Notes: a model not told the origin generated them from the letters alone. A DNA stretch of 64,000 nt from Flavobacterium sp. Root420 (GCF_001427905.1 NZ_LMEF01000003.1:1-64000); one strand, 5' to 3'. Counted from the stretch's first letter, positions 8,309 through 17,689 are shown. Program-made: numbers and translations.

Positions 8309-9913
8309 ATGAAAAATTTAATAAATCAATTATCTTTCCTTAAAAAGAAGATTTTATATTTCGGCTTAATTATTACGGCAGGCTTATCATTGTCTGGCTG
8401 TACTGACTTAGATGAAAAAGTATTTTCAGAAGTAACAGAATCAAATTTTGTCCCTTCAGAATCAGATATTGTGGCTATTATGGCCTCTGCATACACGCCT
8501 ATGAGATATGTTATGGATTGGCAGGGTTTGTTTGATTTGCAGGAAGAACCAGGAGATGCATTTGTTACGCCGACAAGACCAAATGGATGGGACGATGGAG
8601 GAACTTACAAAAGAATGCACTTTCATGAATGGACTAAAACAGATTGGCAGCCACGAAACACCTGGATAACTTGTTTTAACGGAATTAATGCAGCCAATAG
8701 GGTTATGCTTCAAATGGAATCTGGAAAATTTCCTATTAGTGCAGAACAAAAAACAGCTATTCTGGCAGAAATGAGAGCAGTAAGAGCGCTGTATTATTCT
8801 ATCTTGGTAGATACACATGGCAATGTTCCTATTATTCCTAATTATAGTGATAAACTGCCGGAGCAAAATACCAGACTTGAAGTTTATAATTTTATTGTGA
8901 GTGAGTTAAATGAAGTAATTCCGCAATTACCAGCAAAAGTAGATAAGACTACTTATGGACGTATGACGCAATGGTCAGCATATCATGTTTTAGCCAAAGT
9001 ATACTTAAATGCTGAGGTATATACAGGAACTCCACAATGGCAAAAATGTATCGAGGCATGCGATAAAATCATACAAAGTGGTTTATTCAAAAAATCAGAT
9101 TCTTATAAGGCAATTTTTAGTGCAACAAACGAAACCAATCCGGAAATGGTTTTTGCAATACCTTATGATCAAATTTATGCCGGCGGTTTTGGTGCTCACA
9201 TGAAAATGCTATTGCCAAGCCACAGAAAAGTATTCGGAATGGAAGCACAGCCATGGGGTGGTTCAAGCTGTAATCCACAATTTATAGACACTTATAACCC
9301 AAAAGATAATCGTTTGAAAGATACCTGGCTTATGGGAAATCAATATAACATAGATGATGGAAGTATAGTCTTTACATTGACTAAGGAAATGCCAAGTATT
9401 TATTTCTGCGAGGAAACTGAAGGTTTTAGATGTGGGAAATTCCAAATTCAGCGCGGTGCGAGATCAAGTCTTAATAATGATTTTCCTTTTTTAAGATATA
9501 CTGACGTTTTAATGATGAAAGCGGAATGTTTACTAAGAACAAATCAAAGCGATGCAGCTGCTCAGTTAGTAACTGAAGTCAGAATCAGATCTTTTGATAA
9601 TCCTGCTGATGCCGTTGTTACAGGAGCACAACTTCAACAAAACTCAGTATTTAAATATGGTACACTGGCAGAAAATGGAACTATCGATAAGCCTGGCGAT
9701 CAAACGACAGTTCTTTATGGTAGATTCCTGGACGAGCTGGGATGGGAATTTGCAGCGGAGGCCAGAAGAAGAACAGACATGATCCGTTTTGGGGTTTATC
9801 AGAAAAAGAATTGGTATAATCATGTTCCAAAAGGAGATTATACAACTCTATTCCCAATAGGATTAGAAGAGTTAAATACGAATAAAAATTTAAAGCAAAA
9901 TCCAGGATACTAA
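8309..9913 (+). CDS. SusD/RagB family surface lipoprotein
   Basis: A 534-residue SusD-type binding lipoprotein that forms the lid of the upstream SusC barrel and captures substrate at the cell surface. The lipobox LSLSGC puts the lipidated Cys at 31. The SusD fold is shown by the N-terminal tetratricopeptide-like helices, AEMRAVRALYYSILVDTHGNVPI near 150-172, and the C-terminal signature FLDELGWEFAAEARRRTDMIRFG. It is co-transcribed with SusC (11-bp gap) and closed by the hairpin at 9973-10006. The ligand is not identifiable from sequence; locus context points to plant hydroxyproline-rich glycoprotein fragments. Confidence 0.93.
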   Translation: MKNLINQLSFLKKKILYFGLIITAGLSLSGCTDLDEKVFSEVTESNFVPSESDIVAIMASAYTPMRYVMDWQGLFDLQEEPGDAFVTPTRPNGWDDGGTYKRMHFHEWTKTDWQPRNTWITCFNGINAANRVMLQMESGKFPISAEQKTAILAEMRAVRALYYSILVDTHGNVPIIPNYSDKLPEQNTRLEVYNFIVSELNEVIPQLPAKVDKTTYGRMTQWSAYHVLAKVYLNAEVYTGTPQWQKCIEACDKIIQSGLFKKSDSYKAIFSATNETNPEMVFAIPYDQIYAGGFGAHMKMLLPSHRKVFGMEAQPWGGSSCNPQFIDTYNPKDNRLKDTWLMGNQYNIDDGSIVFTLTKEMPSIYFCEETEGFRCGKFQIQRGARSSLNNDFPFLRYTDVLMMKAECLLRTNQSDAAAQLVTEVRIRSFDNPADAVVTGAQLQQNSVFKYGTLAENGTIDKPGDQTTVLYGRFLDELGWEFAAEARRRTDMIRFGVYQKKNWYNHVPKGDYTTLFPIGLEELNTNKNLKQNPGY

Positions 9914-9972
9914 AAGAAGTTACTGTGATAAAAGGAATTGCAAGTTGGTTGCTTGTAATTATAAAGTGTTTG

Positions 9973-10006
9973 AAAAGCTATTCCCTAATTTAGGGAATAG
10001 CTTTTT
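9973..10006. terminator. Bidirectional intrinsic terminator after SusD
   Basis: AAAAGCTATTCCCTAA pairs with its complement TTAGGGAATAGCTTTT across a one-base loop and continues into TTATTTTA. It sits between convergent genes (SusD plus, AraC minus) and probably serves both. Confidence 0.85.
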
Positions 10007-10088
10007 ATTTTAAAGTTATTCTGTTATGGACTATAAATTAAAAATGAAGAAATTTGTTTTGTCCGAGATGTTCTTAAATTATAATAAA

Positions 10089-10931
10089 TTAAAGTTGGGA
10101 ACGATAATGAGAAGGAGAAACTCCTTTTAATTCCTTAAACTTTCTGTTGAAATTGGCAATGTCCTGAAATCCGCAAAGCTCAGATATTGAGGCTATAGAA
10201 AGATCTTTTTTATGGTGTAGTAATTTGCAGGCATTTTCAATTCTGATTTCAATCAAAAACTGAAAAAAAGTCTTATTGGTGCGTTTTTTAAAATAACGAC
10301 AAAATGCATTTTTACTCATATTGGCCTTCTCGGCCACCTCGTCCAAAGTAATATTCTGATGATAGTATTCGATTGCATATTCAAAAACGGCGCTCATTCT
10401 GCGGCCTTCATCATCCGTATATTTCTTTTTGTAAACAAAGGACGAAAGAGGTGTTTTCTCTGAAGTAATAATAATGTTTATGATCTTTAAAAATGAAGCA
10501 ATGCGCTGTATTTTATTCTGTTTTTTTAGTTTGGTAAAATGATGAATTATTTTCTTTTGATTTGATAAAATCTTCATACCATATTCAGATTCCTTAAAAA
10601 AATCTTCGAGACTACTCATATCATTAAGGCTGAAAAAATCTTTTCCAAAAGAGGTTTTGGTAAAAAACAAAGTCAGCATCACAGATTCGGGACTGGCCTC
10701 AGTATTACTTCTAAAAACATGGGGAACATTCTCACCAATTACCAAAATATCTTCTTCCTTATAATCGTTTATCGAATCTCCGACAATTAAAGTTCCTGAA
10801 CCTTTTGCAATATAGCTAATCTGAATTTCTTCATGCTGATGCAGTTGGTCGTAGAAAACGCGCTCAATATCTTCCTGATAAATAAGGGCTTCTCTCTCAG
10901 TTTTTGGTATTTTAAATGGCAGGATTTTCAA
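10089..10931 (-). CDS. AraC family transcriptional regulator (cupin sensor)
   Basis: A 280-residue regulator. The N-terminal cupin-like sensing domain (about 15-95, QHEEIQISYIAKGSGTLIVGD) would bind a small inducer. The C-terminal AraC DNA-binding domain (about 180-280) has two helix-turn-helices: NITLDEVAEKANMSKNAFCR, then SIASISELCGFQDIANFNRKFK followed by GVSPSHYR. It is divergent from the hydroxyproline catabolic operon. The intergenic space contains one of four near-identical 21-bp direct-repeat operators, so it is the best candidate for the regulator of the 5-38 kb system. The inducer is unknown; 4-hydroxyproline, a pathway intermediate or arabinose are candidates. Confidence 0.88.
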   Translation of the reverse strand: MKILPFKIPKTEREALIYQEDIERVFYDQLHQHEEIQISYIAKGSGTLIVGDSINDYKEEDILVIGENVPHVFRSNTEASPESVMLTLFFTKTSFGKDFFSLNDMSSLEDFFKESEYGMKILSNQKKIIHHFTKLKKQNKIQRIASFLKIINIIITSEKTPLSSFVYKKKYTDDEGRRMSAVFEYAIEYYHQNITLDEVAEKANMSKNAFCRYFKKRTNKTFFQFLIEIRIENACKLLHHKKDLSIASISELCGFQDIANFNRKFKELKGVSPSHYRSQL

Positions 10932-10987
10932 CGGAATGTTTTTAGTTATGTAAATATTATCAAAAAAATCAGATTATACAATAGATG

Positions 10988-11053
10988 GGGTAATATAGTC
11001 CTGATATAGGCTAATAATGACAAAGGAGCTCTTTTGTATAAGCTTTATTTTTG
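10988..11053 (+). promoter_or_regulatory. Operator copy 2 and -7 box, hydroxyproline operon promoter
   Basis: Half-site GGGTAATATAG (TAAT at 10991) and half-site GGCTAATAATG (TAAT at 11012) are 21 bp apart. TATTTTTG, an exact match to the TAnnTTTG -7 consensus, starts at 11046, 34 bp after the second half-site. Transcription would start near 11059, only about 10 bases before the ATG at 11069. Confidence 0.65.
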
Positions 11054-11068
11054 ATAAAAATTGAGAAT

Positions 11069-11983
11069 ATGAAAATAAATTGGGAAGGCGTAATGCCGGC
11101 TGTAACGACAAAGTTTACAGCAGAAGGTCAATTGGACCTGGTAATGTTCGAAAAAAATATTAAAGCACAAATTGATGCTGGAGTTAATGGAATCATACTT
11201 GGGGGAACCCTTGGTGAAGCCAGTACATTAACCAAAGAAGAAAAAGAGGTTTTAATAAATAACACTTTACGAATAGTGGAAGGGAAGATTCCGGTTATCG
11301 TAAATATTGCAGAACAGACCACAAGCGAAGCAATAACTCTGGCAAAACGCGCTGAAGAGTTAGGCGTAAATGGTCTTATGCTCTTGCCACCAATGCGATA
11401 CAAGGCAACAGATCATGAAACAGTGGTCTATTTCAAAGAAATTGCAAAAAGCACTTCATTGCCTATTATGATTTACAACAATCCTGTAGATTATAAAATT
11501 GAGGTAACTCTTGACATGTTCGAAGAACTTTTAAAACTGGAAAATATTCAGGCAGTCAAAGAATCAACAAGGGACATCAGCAATGTAACGAGAATCAGAA
11601 ACCGTTTTGGAGACCGATTAAAAGTACTGTGCGGAGTGGATACCCTGGCTCTTGAAAGTTTGGTGGCCGGAGCCGATGGATGGGTTGCCGGTTTGGTTGT
11701 GGCCTATCCTGCTGAAACTGTTGCTATTTATAAATTGGTAAAAGCCGGAAAGATTGACCAGGCTTTAGCTATTTACAGATGGTTTATGCCATTACTTGAA
11801 CTGGATATTTCACCTCAGTTGGTACAGAACATCAAATTGGCAGAAGTAGCAACAGGACTTGGAACAGAAAATGTGAGAGCACCAAGATTACCGTTACAAG
11901 GAGCTGAGAGAGAACGTGTATTGGCGATCATTGATTTTGCAATGAAAAACAGACCCGTTTTGCCAGCTTACAAAAACATTTAA
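11069..11983 (+). CDS. DapA-superfamily deaminase, probable pyrroline-4-hydroxy-2-carboxylate deaminase
   Basis: A 304-residue member of the dihydrodipicolinate synthase/N-acetylneuraminate lyase superfamily. Seen: GGTLGEAST at 45-53 (the GTTGE-like phosphate/carboxylate loop), Tyr136 in YNNP and the Schiff-base Lys164 in AVKES. In hydroxyproline catabolism such an enzyme deaminates delta-1-pyrroline-4-hydroxy-2-carboxylate to 2-oxoglutarate semialdehyde. I assign that role from the neighbouring semialdehyde dehydrogenase, epimerase and D-amino acid oxidase genes, not from sequence alone. The ATG at 11069 is preferred to a TTG at 11051 because the promoter's -7 box covers 11046-11053. It is the first gene of a four-gene operon. 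Confidence 0.82.
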   Translation: MKINWEGVMPAVTTKFTAEGQLDLVMFEKNIKAQIDAGVNGIILGGTLGEASTLTKEEKEVLINNTLRIVEGKIPVIVNIAEQTTSEAITLAKRAEELGVNGLMLLPPMRYKATDHETVVYFKEIAKSTSLPIMIYNNPVDYKIEVTLDMFEELLKLENIQAVKESTRDISNVTRIRNRFGDRLKVLCGVDTLALESLVAGADGWVAGLVVAYPAETVAIYKLVKAGKIDQALAIYRWFMPLLELDISPQLVQNIKLAEVATGLGTENVRAPRLPLQGAERERVLAIIDFAMKNRPVLPAYKNI

Positions 11984-12003
11984 TTAAACTTTAATAGAAA
12001 GCG

Positions 12004-13572
12004 ATGACTACAGGAAAAAATTATATTGGAGATGTGCTTTCCGCAAAAGGTAAAACGACATTCAAAACCATCAATCCGGAAGAAAATTCGGAGAATGAAA
12101 CTCTTTTTTTTGAGGCCAGTGAAGATGAAATTTCTCAGGCTGTAGCATTAGCCGAAGAAGCTTTTAAAATTTATGGAACCATTGAAGACGTAAAAAAAGC
12201 AGATTTCCTGGACGCTATCGCCGAGGAAATTGAAGCATTGGGTGAGGAGTTATTAGCAACTTATATTCAGGAGTCAGGTCTTCCGGCTGGAAGAGCCAAC
12301 GGTGAGCGAAGCAGAACTACCGGACAACTCAGGGCATTTGCAACAATGCTACGCGAAGGTTCCTGGGTAGAAGCCATTATCAATAAAACAGAAGGCAAAC
12401 CCGATATCCGCAGGCTGCAGATTCCAATTGGACCCGTAGTTATTTTTGGAGCGAGTAATTTTCCGCTTGCTTTTTCTACTGCAGGAGGAGATACAGCGAG
12501 TGCATTGGCGGCTGGTTGTCCTGTAGTGGTGAAATCGCATCCGCTCCATGCCGGAACAGGTGAAATGGTAGCTTCGGCAGTTATTAAGGCAGCCAAAAGA
12601 ACAGGAATGCCAAATGGTGTATTTTCTAATTTGAACAGCAGCGGTATAGAAGTTGGAGTAGCTTTAGTAGAACATCCTTCTATAAAAGCAGTTGGTTTTA
12701 CAGGAAGTATAAAAGGCGGAACCGCACTTTGTAAAATTGCCGCCAACAGAGCTATTCCAATTCCTGTTTATGCAGAAATGGGTTCTATTAACCCGGTGTT
12801 GGTTTTACCCTCAGTTTTAAAAACCGAGAGCGAAAAATGGGCTAAAAATTATGCCGCATCAATTGTGGCCGGAACGGGTCAGTTTTGCACAAATCCCGGT
12901 CTTATTTTAGGAATAAAAAGCAACGAACTGGATTATTTTATTACTATTTTAGCTTTGGAGATTGATAAATTAGAGCCAGCTTGCATGCTACATCCCAATA
13001 TCAAAAAGCAATATGAAACCCTGAAATCAGAAGTGCTGGGGCAGTCGGGATATACGCAACAAACGACTTTAAACAGAGAAATAAAACCAAACTATGCATT
13101 GCAAAACGTAATTACGGTCGATGGCGATATTTTCTTAAAAAACAAAACATTTCATAAGGAAGTTTTTGGGCCTTTTTCTGTTGTTGTTAAATGCGATGAT
13201 ATAGAGCAGCTCAATGAAATTATTTTGGATTTAGAAGGACAATTAACCGGAACCATTTTAAATGCTGATTTAAAAGAATATGGAGATTTTAAAGAAGTAA
13301 TTCAAAATCTTAAAAATAAAGTGGGGCGTTTAATATTTAACAATGTTCCGACAGGAGTTGAAGTTTGTTCCGGAATGACACACGGCGGGCCTTTTCCGGC
13401 AAGTTCAGACAGCAAATTTACCTCCGTAGGATTAACGGCAGTCAAAAGATGGGTTCGTCCGGTAACTTTTCAGGACTGGCCCGATGAATTGCTTCCACAA
13501 GCACTGCAGGATAAAAATCCGTTAGGAATTAACAGAGTAGTAAATGACATAGTAACCCAGAACACCATTTAA
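12004..13572 (+). CDS. 2-oxoglutarate semialdehyde dehydrogenase (ALDH family)
   Basis: A 522-residue NAD(P)+-dependent aldehyde dehydrogenase, expected to oxidise 2-oxoglutarate (alpha-ketoglutaric) semialdehyde to 2-oxoglutarate, the last step of hydroxyproline catabolism. Visible are Asn152 in ASNFP, Lys177 with the following SHPLHAGT segment typical of this subgroup, FTGSIKGG near 232-239, the general base Glu258 in AEMGS, and the nucleophile Cys295 in GTGQFCTNPG. It is cytosolic, lies 20 bp after the deaminase and 3 bp before the epimerase. The same enzyme type also serves in oxidative arabinose and glucarate pathways, but those genes are absent here. Confidence 0.85.
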   Translation: MTTGKNYIGDVLSAKGKTTFKTINPEENSENETLFFEASEDEISQAVALAEEAFKIYGTIEDVKKADFLDAIAEEIEALGEELLATYIQESGLPAGRANGERSRTTGQLRAFATMLREGSWVEAIINKTEGKPDIRRLQIPIGPVVIFGASNFPLAFSTAGGDTASALAAGCPVVVKSHPLHAGTGEMVASAVIKAAKRTGMPNGVFSNLNSSGIEVGVALVEHPSIKAVGFTGSIKGGTALCKIAANRAIPIPVYAEMGSINPVLVLPSVLKTESEKWAKNYAASIVAGTGQFCTNPGLILGIKSNELDYFITILALEIDKLEPACMLHPNIKKQYETLKSEVLGQSGYTQQTTLNREIKPNYALQNVITVDGDIFLKNKTFHKEVFGPFSVVVKCDDIEQLNEIILDLEGQLTGTILNADLKEYGDFKEVIQNLKNKVGRLIFNNVPTGVEVCSGMTHGGPFPASSDSKFTSVGLTAVKRWVRPVTFQDWPDELLPQALQDKNPLGINRVVNDIVTQNTI

Positions 13573-13575
13573 TAT

Positions 13576-14586
13576 ATGCCTAGAAAAACCTTTTTTTGCG
13601 TAGATGCCCATACCTGCGGAAATCCCGTAAGAGTTGTGGCTGGCGGTGGTCCCAATTTGATTGGAAACAACATGAGCGAAAAACGTCAGCATTTCCTAAA
13701 AGAATTTGACTGGATTCGTAAAGGACTTATGTTTGAACCTCGGGGGCATGACATGATGAGCGGGAGCATATTATATCCGCCAAGTAATCCTGAAAATGAT
13801 TTTGGAATCTTATTTATCGAGACTTCCGGTTGTCTGCCTATGTGCGGGCACGGAACCATTGGAACGATCACTATTGCAATTGAAGAAGGTTTGGTTATCC
13901 CTAAAATTCCCGGGAAGATAAAAATGGAAGCTCCAGCAGGTTTGGTTCAAATAGAATACCAACAAACCGGAAAAAAAGTGGATTGGGTACGTTTGACCAA
14001 TGTAAAATCATATTTAGCTGCCGAAGGCTTGACTATTGATTGCCCGGAGTTAGGCGAAATTGTTTTTGATGTCGCTTATGGTGGGAATTATTACGCTATT
14101 GTAGATCCGCAGCAAAATTTTTCAGGTGTTCAGGATTTTACAGCAGGAAAAATTGTGCAGTACAGTCAGGAAGTTCGCAAACGTATTAATGAAAAATACC
14201 CAAATCTCTTCATTCATCCGGAAAATGATACCATCCGCGATGTGAGCCATATGCTCTGGACAGGCGATCCTATAGATCCCACTTCATCAGGCAGAAATGC
14301 AGTTTTTTATGGAGACAAAGCAATCGATCGTTCTCCGTGCGGAACCGGAACCTCAGCCAGAATCGCACAACTTCATGCCAAAGGGAAACTCAAAAAAGGG
14401 GAAGACTATATTCATGAGAGTTTTATTGGAAGCAAATTTATTGGCAGGGTAGAAGAAGAAACTTCAATAGGAGATATCAAAGCCATAGTACCAAGTATTC
14501 AGGGCTGGGCCAAAGTTTACGGTTATAACAATATCATTATTGATGAAGATGATGATCCGTATGCGTTTGGTTTTCAGGTGATCTAA
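13576..14586 (+). CDS. 4-hydroxyproline epimerase (proline racemase family)
   Basis: A 336-residue cofactor-independent epimerase expected to convert trans-4-hydroxy-L-proline to cis-4-hydroxy-D-proline, the entry step of the pathway. Both catalytic cysteines are present: Cys90 in MCGHGT and Cys255 in DRSPCGTGTSAR. This argues against the related trans-3-hydroxyproline dehydratase, in which the second Cys is replaced by Thr. Proline racemase activity cannot be excluded by sequence, but the operon (deaminase, semialdehyde dehydrogenase, D-amino acid oxidase) fits hydroxyproline. It starts 3 bp after the dehydrogenase stop, indicating tight translational coupling. Confidence 0.88.
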   Translation: MPRKTFFCVDAHTCGNPVRVVAGGGPNLIGNNMSEKRQHFLKEFDWIRKGLMFEPRGHDMMSGSILYPPSNPENDFGILFIETSGCLPMCGHGTIGTITIAIEEGLVIPKIPGKIKMEAPAGLVQIEYQQTGKKVDWVRLTNVKSYLAAEGLTIDCPELGEIVFDVAYGGNYYAIVDPQQNFSGVQDFTAGKIVQYSQEVRKRINEKYPNLFIHPENDTIRDVSHMLWTGDPIDPTSSGRNAVFYGDKAIDRSPCGTGTSARIAQLHAKGKLKKGEDYIHESFIGSKFIGRVEEETSIGDIKAIVPSIQGWAKVYGYNNIIIDEDDDPYAFGFQVI

Positions 14587-14659
14587 AAAAAGTGATAATG
14601 TAAAAAAACATTGGTTTACAGAATACTTTCCTGCCAATGATTTGAAATTTATAATACTA

Positions 14660-15895
14660 ATGAAAAAAGTCAGTATAATTGGCGGAGGGATAATAGGTCT
14701 GTGTTCAGCCTATTATCTGGCCAAAGAAGGGTATGAAGTAGTTGTTTTTGATAAATCAGATATGAATGACGGCTGTTCTTATGGAAACGCGGGAATGATT
14801 GTTCCCTCGCATATAATTCCGCTGGCACAGCCCGGCATGATTGCACAGGGAATAAAATGGATGTTTGACAGCCAAAGTCCGTTTTATGTTAAACCTCGTT
14901 TGAGTATGGATTTAATGAAATGGGGACTGCAGTTCTATAAACATGCCAATTTAAAACATGTTGAAAAAGCAATGCCGGCTCTCTGTGATTTATCGCTTTT
15001 GAGTAAGGAGCTCTATCAGGATTTTGCAAGGCAGAACAACTCTTTTTTTTATGAAGAAAAAGGACTTTTAATGCTTTACAAAACTGATAAAACCGCCGAA
15101 GAAATTCATCACGAAGGAAAATTGGCAGAAGAATTAGGTTTAGAAGTTGATTTTTTGTCAAAAGAGGATGTTTCAAAATTAGAAACAGGAACGGCTACAA
15201 ACGTCATCGGCGGTGTACATTATAAAAGTGATGCGCATGTTTATCCGCAGAAATTCATGCAGTTTTTAAAAGAACAATTAAGTCAGTTGAAGGTAGAAAT
15301 TCATGCTTTGACAACGGTAAATGATTTTGTTTTAAAAAATAATACGGTCACTGAAATCATAACAGATAAAGGCAGTTTTACAACAGATGAAGTCGTTCTG
15401 GCAACAGGATCATGGAGTCCACACATTGCTAAAAAATTAAATGTCAACATTTCAATATTACCTGGAAAAGGCTACAGTTTTACGCTAAAAAATCAAAACC
15501 ACAAACCTTCAATTCCAAGTATTTTGTGTGAAGGAAAAGTAGCGGTTACGCCTATGAATAATGATATTCGTTTTGGAGGAACAATGGAAATAACACACAC
15601 CAATGACACCAAAATCAATCAGAACAGACTTCAGGGAATCGTGAATTCGATCAATGATTTTTATCCGGACTTAAAAATCAATATGCCCAAAGAAGAAGAA
15701 ACCTGGTTCGGATTCAGACCTTGCACACCATCTGGAATGCCGATAATTGCTCGAGATAAAAAACTTAAAAATTTAACTTTGGTTACCGGACACGCCATGA
15801 TGGGCTTAAGCCTGGCACCTGCAACAGGAAAAATAGTAGAGGAAATCATTTCCGAGAAAACTACTTCTGTAGATACCCAAATGTTTCAACTCTAA
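14660..15895 (+). CDS. FAD-dependent D-amino acid oxidoreductase, probable D-hydroxyproline dehydrogenase
   Basis: A 411-residue DadA/DAO-type flavoprotein. The FAD-binding Rossmann motif GGGIIG is at 8-13 right after the start, and the C-terminal segments WFGFRPCTPSGMP and GHAMMGLSLAPATG are typical of the family. In this operon it should oxidise cis-4-hydroxy-D-proline to delta-1-pyrroline-4-hydroxy-2-carboxylate. It is a single-chain enzyme; no small ferredoxin-like or second FAD subunit gene accompanies it, unlike the multi-subunit form of some proteobacteria. I chose the ATG at 14660 because the next upstream in-frame start is a TTG at 14642 with no support. The operon ends at the following terminator. 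Confidence 0.83.
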   Translation: MKKVSIIGGGIIGLCSAYYLAKEGYEVVVFDKSDMNDGCSYGNAGMIVPSHIIPLAQPGMIAQGIKWMFDSQSPFYVKPRLSMDLMKWGLQFYKHANLKHVEKAMPALCDLSLLSKELYQDFARQNNSFFYEEKGLLMLYKTDKTAEEIHHEGKLAEELGLEVDFLSKEDVSKLETGTATNVIGGVHYKSDAHVYPQKFMQFLKEQLSQLKVEIHALTTVNDFVLKNNTVTEIITDKGSFTTDEVVLATGSWSPHIAKKLNVNISILPGKGYSFTLKNQNHKPSIPSILCEGKVAVTPMNNDIRFGGTMEITHTNDTKINQNRLQGIVNSINDFYPDLKINMPKEEETWFGFRPCTPSGMPIIARDKKLKNLTLVTGHAMMGLSLAPATGKIVEEIISEKTTSVDTQMFQL

Positions 15896-15939
15896 AAAAA
15901 TCAGCTTCATTTTCTAACCAAAATTGAAGCTGATTTTTT
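15895..15939 (+). terminator. Intrinsic terminator of the hydroxyproline operon
   Basis: AAAAAATCAGCTTCA pairs with TGAAGCTGATTTTTT across a 15-base loop. The stem begins at the stop codon of the oxidase gene and ends in a T-run. Confidence 0.85.
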
Positions 15940-15966
15940 ATTTAGAATAAAACATATAGGTTCCTA

Positions 15967-16145
15967 GCCCTGAAAGGGCGTAATATTTATAGAAAAAGAA
16001 TACGTCGTTTTATTGAACCCCATCGGGGTGAAATATTTCTCCATAAAATGCATACACTGCTCCGTTTGCTATAAATATTTCGCTCCGCTGGAGCTCTTAT
16101 AAAATAATCTAAAATTCAACTATTAATATCATGCTCCGCTGGAGC
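15967..16145. repeat. Palindromic repeat island 1 (REP-like)
   Basis: The gene-free gap before the permease carries a string of short palindromes: GCCCTGAAAGGGC (15967-15979), ACCCC-ATC-GGGGT (16017-16029) and two copies of GCTCCGCTGGAGC (16082-16094, 16133-16145). Phrases ATTTATAG, GAACCCCATCGGGGTG and GCTATAAATATT recur in the same order in island 2 at 45344-45489. No transposase of the REP-associated type is nearby. Bases 16146-16273 hold only the AT-rich leader of the permease, with no copy of the 21-bp operator. Confidence 0.65.
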
Positions 16146-16273
16146 TTTAAAATTGAAATATTATATCATAAAATATTTAGACTGATGATCTGAAAATCTA
16201 AATCTTAACTCAATTTAGATTCAATACAACCTTTTCGCATACCTAACAAAAACAACCAAAAAACAACCAAATA

Positions 16274-17689
16274 ATGACAGATAATAATCAGGAAGAATTT
16301 AAAAAAGAACTCGGGCTTCTCGACGGAACCATGCTTGTGGTAGGTTCCATGATTGGATCCGGAATATTTATTGTAAGTGCCGATATTGCCAGACAGGTAG
16401 GATCGACCGGATGGCTTATTTTGATATGGCTCATTTCAGGAATCATTACGATGATTGCCGCAGTAAGTTACGGAGAATTAAGTGCCATGTTTCCCAATGC
16501 CGGCGGGCAATATGTTTATCTTAAAGAGGCCTATAACAAATTAGTAGCCTTTTTGTATGGCTGGAGCTTTTTCGCTGTTATCCAAACCGGAACCATTGCA
16601 GCAGTTGGAGTGGCATTTTCAAAATTTGCCGCCTATTTAATTCCGGCTGTCAGCGATGAAAATGTTTTATATGAAATAGGCAGTTTTAAACTCAATGTAG
16701 CACAGATTGTTTCTATCGTAACCATTATTTTTCTGACCTATTTAAACACGCGCGGAGTAAAAAACAGCAAAATTCTGCAAACGATTCTGACTATTATAAA
16801 AATAGTATCCATTTCAGGATTAATTATATTCGGATTTACTCTGGCGGCTAAAGCTTCTATCTGGAATGCCAACTGGACAGATGCCTGGACACCACATTCT
16901 TTTAATACAGACACAGGTTCGTGGATGCCAATTAATACTACAGCATTAATTTCCGGAATATCGGCTGCTATGGTTGGGACCCTGTTTTCAAGTGATTCCT
17001 GGACCGGGGTAACTTTTATTGCAGGGGAAATTAAAAACCCAAAAAGAAATGTGGGTTTAAGCATGTTTTTGGGAACCCTAATTGTAACCATTATTTATGT
17101 ATTGACCAATTTAATGTATGTAGCTGTTATTCCACTTAGCGAAATTGCAACAGCAAAATCGGATAGGGTAGCAGTGGTCGCTTCAGATTATATTTTTGGA
17201 GATATCGGAACGCTTATCATTGCGCTAATGATTATGATCTCTACTTTTGCCTGTAATAACGGATTAATTATGGCCGGAGCCAGAGTTTATTATACGATGG
17301 CAAATGATGGTTTGTTTTTTAAAAAAGCAGCAGTATTGAATCAGGCAAGTGTTCCCGCTTGGGCACTTTGGGCACAATGTATTTGGGCTTCAGTATTATG
17401 TCTTACAGGTAAATACGGAGATTTATTAGACTTTGTAATTATCATTGTCCTAATTTTCTACATCCTGACCATTTATGGAATTATGCGTCTTCGTAAAAAA
17501 ATGCCAGATGCAGTTCGCCCATACAAAGCAATCGGATATCCATTTTTACCCTTATTGTATATTGTAATTGCATCGGCTGTTTGTGTTTCTTTATTGTTCA
17601 CAAAATTTTCAACTTGTGGCTGGGGCGTTTTAATTATGTTGATGGGTATTCCAATTTATTATCTGATCAAAGAAAAAACTTCAAATTAA
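16274..17689 (+). CDS. APC family amino acid permease
   Basis: A 471-residue inner-membrane permease with about 12 hydrophobic segments. The APC superfamily signature is clear at the N-terminus (LGLLDGTMLVVGSMIGSGIF, residues 12-31), where the unwound GSGIF helix 1 binds the substrate amino group. It follows the hydroxyproline operon in the same direction but after a terminator and repeat island, so it probably has its own promoter. Import of hydroxyproline, proline or a short-chain amino acid is inferred from position only. Exchange transporters of the LAT type are an alternative. Confidence 0.85.
   Translation: MTDNNQEEFKKELGLLDGTMLVVGSMIGSGIFIVSADIARQVGSTGWLILIWLISGIITMIAAVSYGELSAMFPNAGGQYVYLKEAYNKLVAFLYGWSFFAVIQTGTIAAVGVAFSKFAAYLIPAVSDENVLYEIGSFKLNVAQIVSIVTIIFLTYLNTRGVKNSKILQTILTIIKIVSISGLIIFGFTLAAKASIWNANWTDAWTPHSFNTDTGSWMPINTTALISGISAAMVGTLFSSDSWTGVTFIAGEIKNPKRNVGLSMFLGTLIVTIIYVLTNLMYVAVIPLSEIATAKSDRVAVVASDYIFGDIGTLIIALMIMISTFACNNGLIMAGARVYYTMANDGLFFKKAAVLNQASVPAWALWAQCIWASVLCLTGKYGDLLDFVIIIVLIFYILTIYGIMRLRKKMPDAVRPYKAIGYPFLPLLYIVIASAVCVSLLFTKFSTCGWGVLIMLMGIPIYYLIKEKTSN

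Noticed and set aside
11051..11068. TTG start for the DapA-like protein
   Set aside because: The presumed -7 box covers 11046-11053, so transcription would begin downstream. The ATG at 11069 matches the family N-terminus.
11069..11983. DapA for lysine biosynthesis
   Set aside because: The operon (epimerase, oxidase, semialdehyde dehydrogenase) and the shared operator indicate hydroxyproline catabolism.
12267..12746. Long minus-strand open frame inside the semialdehyde dehydrogenase gene
   Set aside because: It lies wholly within a well-supported gene and shows no family features. It is a shadow of codon use on the other strand.
13576..14586. trans-3-hydroxyproline dehydratase
   Set aside because: That subgroup has Thr at the second catalytic position. 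Here Cys255 is present together with Cys90.
14642..14659. TTG start for the D-amino acid oxidase
   Set aside because: The ATG at 14660 places the FAD-binding motif directly after the start as in the family.
15967..16145. CRISPR array
   Set aside because: The repeats are short palindromes with irregular spacing and no cas genes are nearby.
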